NCBI GenBank assembly: GCA_964400725.1
Contig: CAYNVS010000054.1
Location: 1-16,374, forward strand
Source: CAYNVS01 sp964400725
GTDB taxonomy: Bacteria; Myxococcota_A; SURF-8; CAYNVS01
Reading direction: 5' to 3'
Length of the DNA stretch: 16,374 nucleotides
Shown here: piece after piece, positions 14,768-16,374 of the stretch
Numbering within the stretch: the first letter of the stretch is position 1
Layout of the letters: each line of letters begins with the position of its first letter
Made by a program: the position numbers and the translations under genes
The notes under the pieces: model-generated
Told to the model about the DNA's origin: nothing
Database searches by the model: none
What the model saw: the letters and a program-made list of their open reading frames with translations, nothing else

Positions 14768-14979
14768 TGGCAAGATTAACGGCGGCCAAACCCGGCAGAA
14801 CAAAGAGAAGCGCCGCGAAGCGTTTCAAAGTCAGAGGCTCCGGCTCGGTAAAAGCGAAGAAGGCGTGTCATTCGCACCTTCTCAACCATAAAAGTCCGGC
14901 TCGCAAGCGCAGACTTCGCGCCAAATTCACGCCCTCGACAGGGAACCTAAAAAATATAAAAAAAATGATTGCAATGTAA
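14767..14979 (+). CDS. rpmI: 50S ribosomal protein L35 (bL35)
   Basis: The 70-residue, very basic protein matches L35: 'TKRSAAKRFKVRGSGSVK' and 'HLLNHKSPARKRRLR' are its conserved N-terminal and central blocks. It is slightly longer than the usual 64-66 residues because of its C-terminal end ('LKNIKKMIAM'). The ATG overlaps the infC stop by one base, with GGAGG inside the infC 3' end at good spacing, so its translation is probably coupled to infC. The infC-rpmI-rplT order is the standard bacterial one. Confidence 0.97.
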   Translation: MARLTAAKPGRTKRSAAKRFKVRGSGSVKAKKACHSHLLNHKSPARKRRLRAKFTPSTGNLKNIKKMIAM

Positions 14980-15026
14980 GCCTTTTTAATGTATTAAGGC
15001 AAAGTTTAAAAACCGAATACGGTTTT
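14980..15026 (+). promoter_or_regulatory. Two hairpins in the rpmI-rplT spacer, candidate autoregulatory or attenuator element
   Basis: GCCTT...AAGGC (14980-15000, with an internal TTAA/TTAA pairing) is followed by a perfect 7-bp stem AAAACCG (15009-15015), loop AATA, CGGTTTT (15020-15026). The 84-nt spacer is unusually long for this operon. In other bacteria L20 represses its operon by binding structured leader RNA; whether this is such a site is inference. Confidence 0.45.
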
Positions 15027-15063
15027 CGGCAGTCGTAGAATAGCAGTGAAAGGCAGGTAGAAA

Positions 15064-15414
15064 ATGCGCGTTAAAGGCGGCAAAACTACTAACAGGCGCC
15101 ATAAGAGACTCAGAGAAAAAGTCGAAGGTTTCGTCGGCTCAAGGCGCAGAGTATATAAAGTAGCAAAGACTACTTTCGATCGTTCGCTCGTTTTCGCATA
15201 CCGCGACAGAAGGGCGTATCGTAGAGAGATTAGAGCCTTGTGGATTACCCGCATCAACGCGGCCATCAGACAGTTCGATATGTCCTACAGCAAGTTTATA
15301 TCGGCCCTTAAAAAAGCCAATATCATGCTGGACAGAAAAACTCTGGCCGAACTTGCGGTCAGCGATATTAAGGCATTCGAAGCGGTGGTGAAAGCCGCGA
15401 AGCAGGCTCTTTAA
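15064..15414 (+). CDS. rplT: 50S ribosomal protein L20 (bL20)
   Basis: The 116-residue basic protein matches L20 along its length (E. coli 118). It has 'MRVKGGKTTNRRHKRL', where most L20 proteins read R-V-K-R-G, then 'KVEGFVGSRRRVYKVAKT', 'AYRDRRAYRREIRALWITRI', 'NAAIRQFDMSYSKFISAL' and 'LDRKTLAELAVSD'. L20 binds 23S rRNA early in 50S assembly and in several bacteria also represses its own operon. The Shine-Dalgarno (AGGTAG, just before the ATG) is weak, which suits translational control. The next gene is ihfA, 29 nt away; the pheS and pheT genes often found here are absent. Confidence 0.97.
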   Translation: MRVKGGKTTNRRHKRLREKVEGFVGSRRRVYKVAKTTFDRSLVFAYRDRRAYRREIRALWITRINAAIRQFDMSYSKFISALKKANIMLDRKTLAELAVSDIKAFEAVVKAAKQAL

Positions 15415-15443
15415 CGGCTTGCGCCATTTTCGGGAGAAGAATT

Positions 15444-15728
15444 ATGACCAAGGTTGATTTGATCGACAAACTTTGCGAGAAATTCGGACTTTCGCGCAAA
15501 GACGCATTGCGGCTTACAAATCAGTTTTTCGACATGATAAAAGACACTCTCAAAAACGGAGAGAACGTAAAAATATCGGGTTTCGGTACGTTCAGCGCAA
15601 GGCGCAAAAACAGCAGACGCGGACGCAATCCGCGCGACGGCAAGCCTCTAACGATTACCGAGCGCACGGTGCTGGTATTCAAACCCAGCCAAATGCTCAA
15701 GGAATCGCTGAATCCCGAAAGGAAGTAA
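15444..15728 (+). CDS. ihfA: Integration host factor alpha-type HU family DNA-binding protein
   Basis: The 94-residue protein is a member of the HU/IHF fold: two N-terminal helices ('TKVDLIDKLCEKFGLSRKDA'), then 'ENVKISGFGTFSARRK', the DNA-bending arm with 'RRGRNPRDGKPLTI' and its intercalating Pro, and 'RTVLVFKPSQMLKESLN'. The arm sequence and placement between rplT and a merR gene favour the IHF-alpha subunit over HU, but the assignment within the family is less certain than the fold. It bends DNA in transcription and recombination complexes. ATG follows GGGAGAAG with good spacing. It lies 29 nt after rplT and 12 nt before merR, consistent with one operon. Confidence 0.9.
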   Translation: MTKVDLIDKLCEKFGLSRKDALRLTNQFFDMIKDTLKNGENVKISGFGTFSARRKNSRRGRNPRDGKPLTITERTVLVFKPSQMLKESLNPERK

Positions 15729-15740
15729 AATTTTTCTCTT

Positions 15741-16118
15741 ATGACGAAAACAAGAAGTTCCGTCGAAGAGAAGCAGTTCTTTAAAATCGGAGACGCGTCG
15801 AAAATCGTCGGGTTGCCCGCGTACGTGTTACGGTTCTACGAGGAGCAATTTCCGTGGATTAAACCGGAACGTACGAACGGAAAGCAGCGTTTATATTCGC
15901 GGCGCAACATTGAGGATTTGCTTGTAATCAAGCAGTTGGTTCAAGTCGAGGGCTTGACTCTTGACGGAGTCAGGAGCAAACTTATAAGCATGACCCGCAC
16001 AGGCGAGCTCGGCCAAATCCGCAAGGAGAAGAGCGAGCCGCTAAGACGGTACGACGAAGTAGAGACGCTTAAGAAGATTAAACGCGAACTTCAGAACATA
16101 CTAAATATTCTGAAGTAG
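15741..16118 (+). CDS. MerR family transcriptional regulator
   Basis: The 125-residue protein has a MerR winged helix-turn-helix in residues about 13-80. 'FFKIGDASKIVGLPAYVLRF' is helix 1-turn-helix 2, 'YEEQFPWIKPERTNGKQRLY' the wing, and 'IEDLLVIKQLVQVEGLTLDG' the second motif. A C-terminal helical segment ('YDEVETLKKIKRELQNILNI') probably dimerises. It has no conserved cysteine pattern, so it is not a metal-sensing MerR. The group found behind ihfA in many Deltaproteobacteria has no assigned effector. It starts 12 nt after ihfA with no close Shine-Dalgarno, which suggests coupling. Its stop is 18 nt from tRNA-Pro. Confidence 0.9.
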   Translation: MTKTRSSVEEKQFFKIGDASKIVGLPAYVLRFYEEQFPWIKPERTNGKQRLYSRRNIEDLLVIKQLVQVEGLTLDGVRSKLISMTRTGELGQIRKEKSEPLRRYDEVETLKKIKRELQNILNILK

Positions 16119-16135
16119 CGGTTGTTCTTTTAAAA

Positions 16136-16213
<78 letters not shown>

Positions 16214-16221
16214 GTAATTTC

Positions 16222-16255
16222 AAGGACTTAGCAAACTTAGCTAAGTCCTTTTTTA
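16222..16255 (+). terminator. Strong Rho-independent terminator after tRNA-Pro
   Basis: AAGGACTTAGC (16222-16232), a seven-nt loop and GCTAAGTCCTT (16240-16250) form a perfect 11-bp stem followed by TTTTA. It closes the tRNA-Val to tRNA-Pro transcription unit. Confidence 0.92.
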
Positions 16256-16259
16256 TTTC

Positions 16260-16280
16260 AAGTTACCGATAAGTTACCGA
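16260..16280. repeat. Direct repeat AAGTTACCGA, two copies
   Basis: Two perfect 10-bp copies (16260-16269 and 16271-16280) are separated by one T, just beyond the tRNA-Pro terminator. An inverted repeat CAAGTT (16288-16293) / AACTTG (16300-16305) follows. Such repeats beside a tRNA 3' end can mark an integration site, but no integrase gene is in the window. Confidence 0.5.
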
Positions 16281-16302
16281 CGCGACGCAAGTTCAAAAAA
16301 AC

Positions 16303-16331
16303 TTGTTTCATCAATTTAAGGGGCTATAGTA
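16303..16331 (+). promoter_or_regulatory. Candidate sigma70 promoter reading out of the window
   Basis: TTGTTT (16303-16308), a 17-nt spacer and TATAGT (16326-16331). An inverted repeat GTATA (16346-16350) / TATAC (16358-16362) sits just downstream, where an operator could lie. The gene it would serve is beyond the window, and no coding region is visible in 16256-16374. Confidence 0.45.
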
Positions 16332-16374
16332 GCTAAGGGTTAATGTATACTCGAATTATACCAGTATTTCAGCT

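Overview
The window looks like a chromosomal segment from a Gram-negative bacterium of the Deltaproteobacteria in the old broad sense (Desulfobacterota, Myxococcota, Bradymonadota or a related uncultured phylum). The reasons are the infC-rpmI-rplT-ihfA-merR gene order, an IHF-alpha-type HU protein, a type IV pilus/type II secretion ATPase, tRNAs with encoded CCA, and a large Ig-repeat plus glycine-rich surface protein of a kind common in those groups. No species can be named from the sequence alone.

Layout, left to right. (1) 1-3144, + strand: the 3' part of a very large secreted protein with about five Ig-like (ASPM-SPD-2-Hydin / choice-of-anchor D) repeats, a beta-helix segment of DUF1565 type and a C-terminal glycine-rich, cysteine-containing region. 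(2) 3204-6506, + strand: a GspE/PilB ATPase followed 21 nt later by a Ycf46-type AAA+ ATPase. (3) 6532-12666, - strand: a likely operon read right to left. It holds a TMTC-like polytopic membrane protein with TPRs, an unrecognised exported protein, a GT39/ArnT-like glycosyltransferase (ATGA overlap with the exported protein) and the manganese exporter MntP. (4) 12820-13825, - strand: yggS-yggT (PLP homeostasis protein and a small membrane protein). (5) 14053-16255, + strand: a translation and nucleoid cluster bracketed by tRNAs: tRNA-Val(GAC), infC, rpmI, rplT, ihfA, merR, tRNA-Pro(GGG) and a strong terminator. (6) 16256-16374: AT-rich sequence without a gene, with a direct repeat, inverted repeats and a promoter-like sequence.

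How the parts work together. Blocks 1-3 are mostly envelope functions: surface display, a secretion/pilus motor and lipid-linked sugar transfer. The two GT-C-fold membrane proteins flanking one exported protein look like an uncharacterised envelope glycosylation module. Block 5 is core translation. Its infC appears to begin with AUA behind a strong Shine-Dalgarno, which fits the IF3 autoregulation paradigm. The cluster lacks thrS upstream and pheS-pheT inside. The tRNA-Pro has an unusual C at position 55.

I did not find a defence system, CRISPR array, IS element or phage module. The most unusual signals are the infC AUA start, the tRNA-Pro T-loop change, the GspE/PilB-Ycf46 pairing and the two-GT-C cluster.
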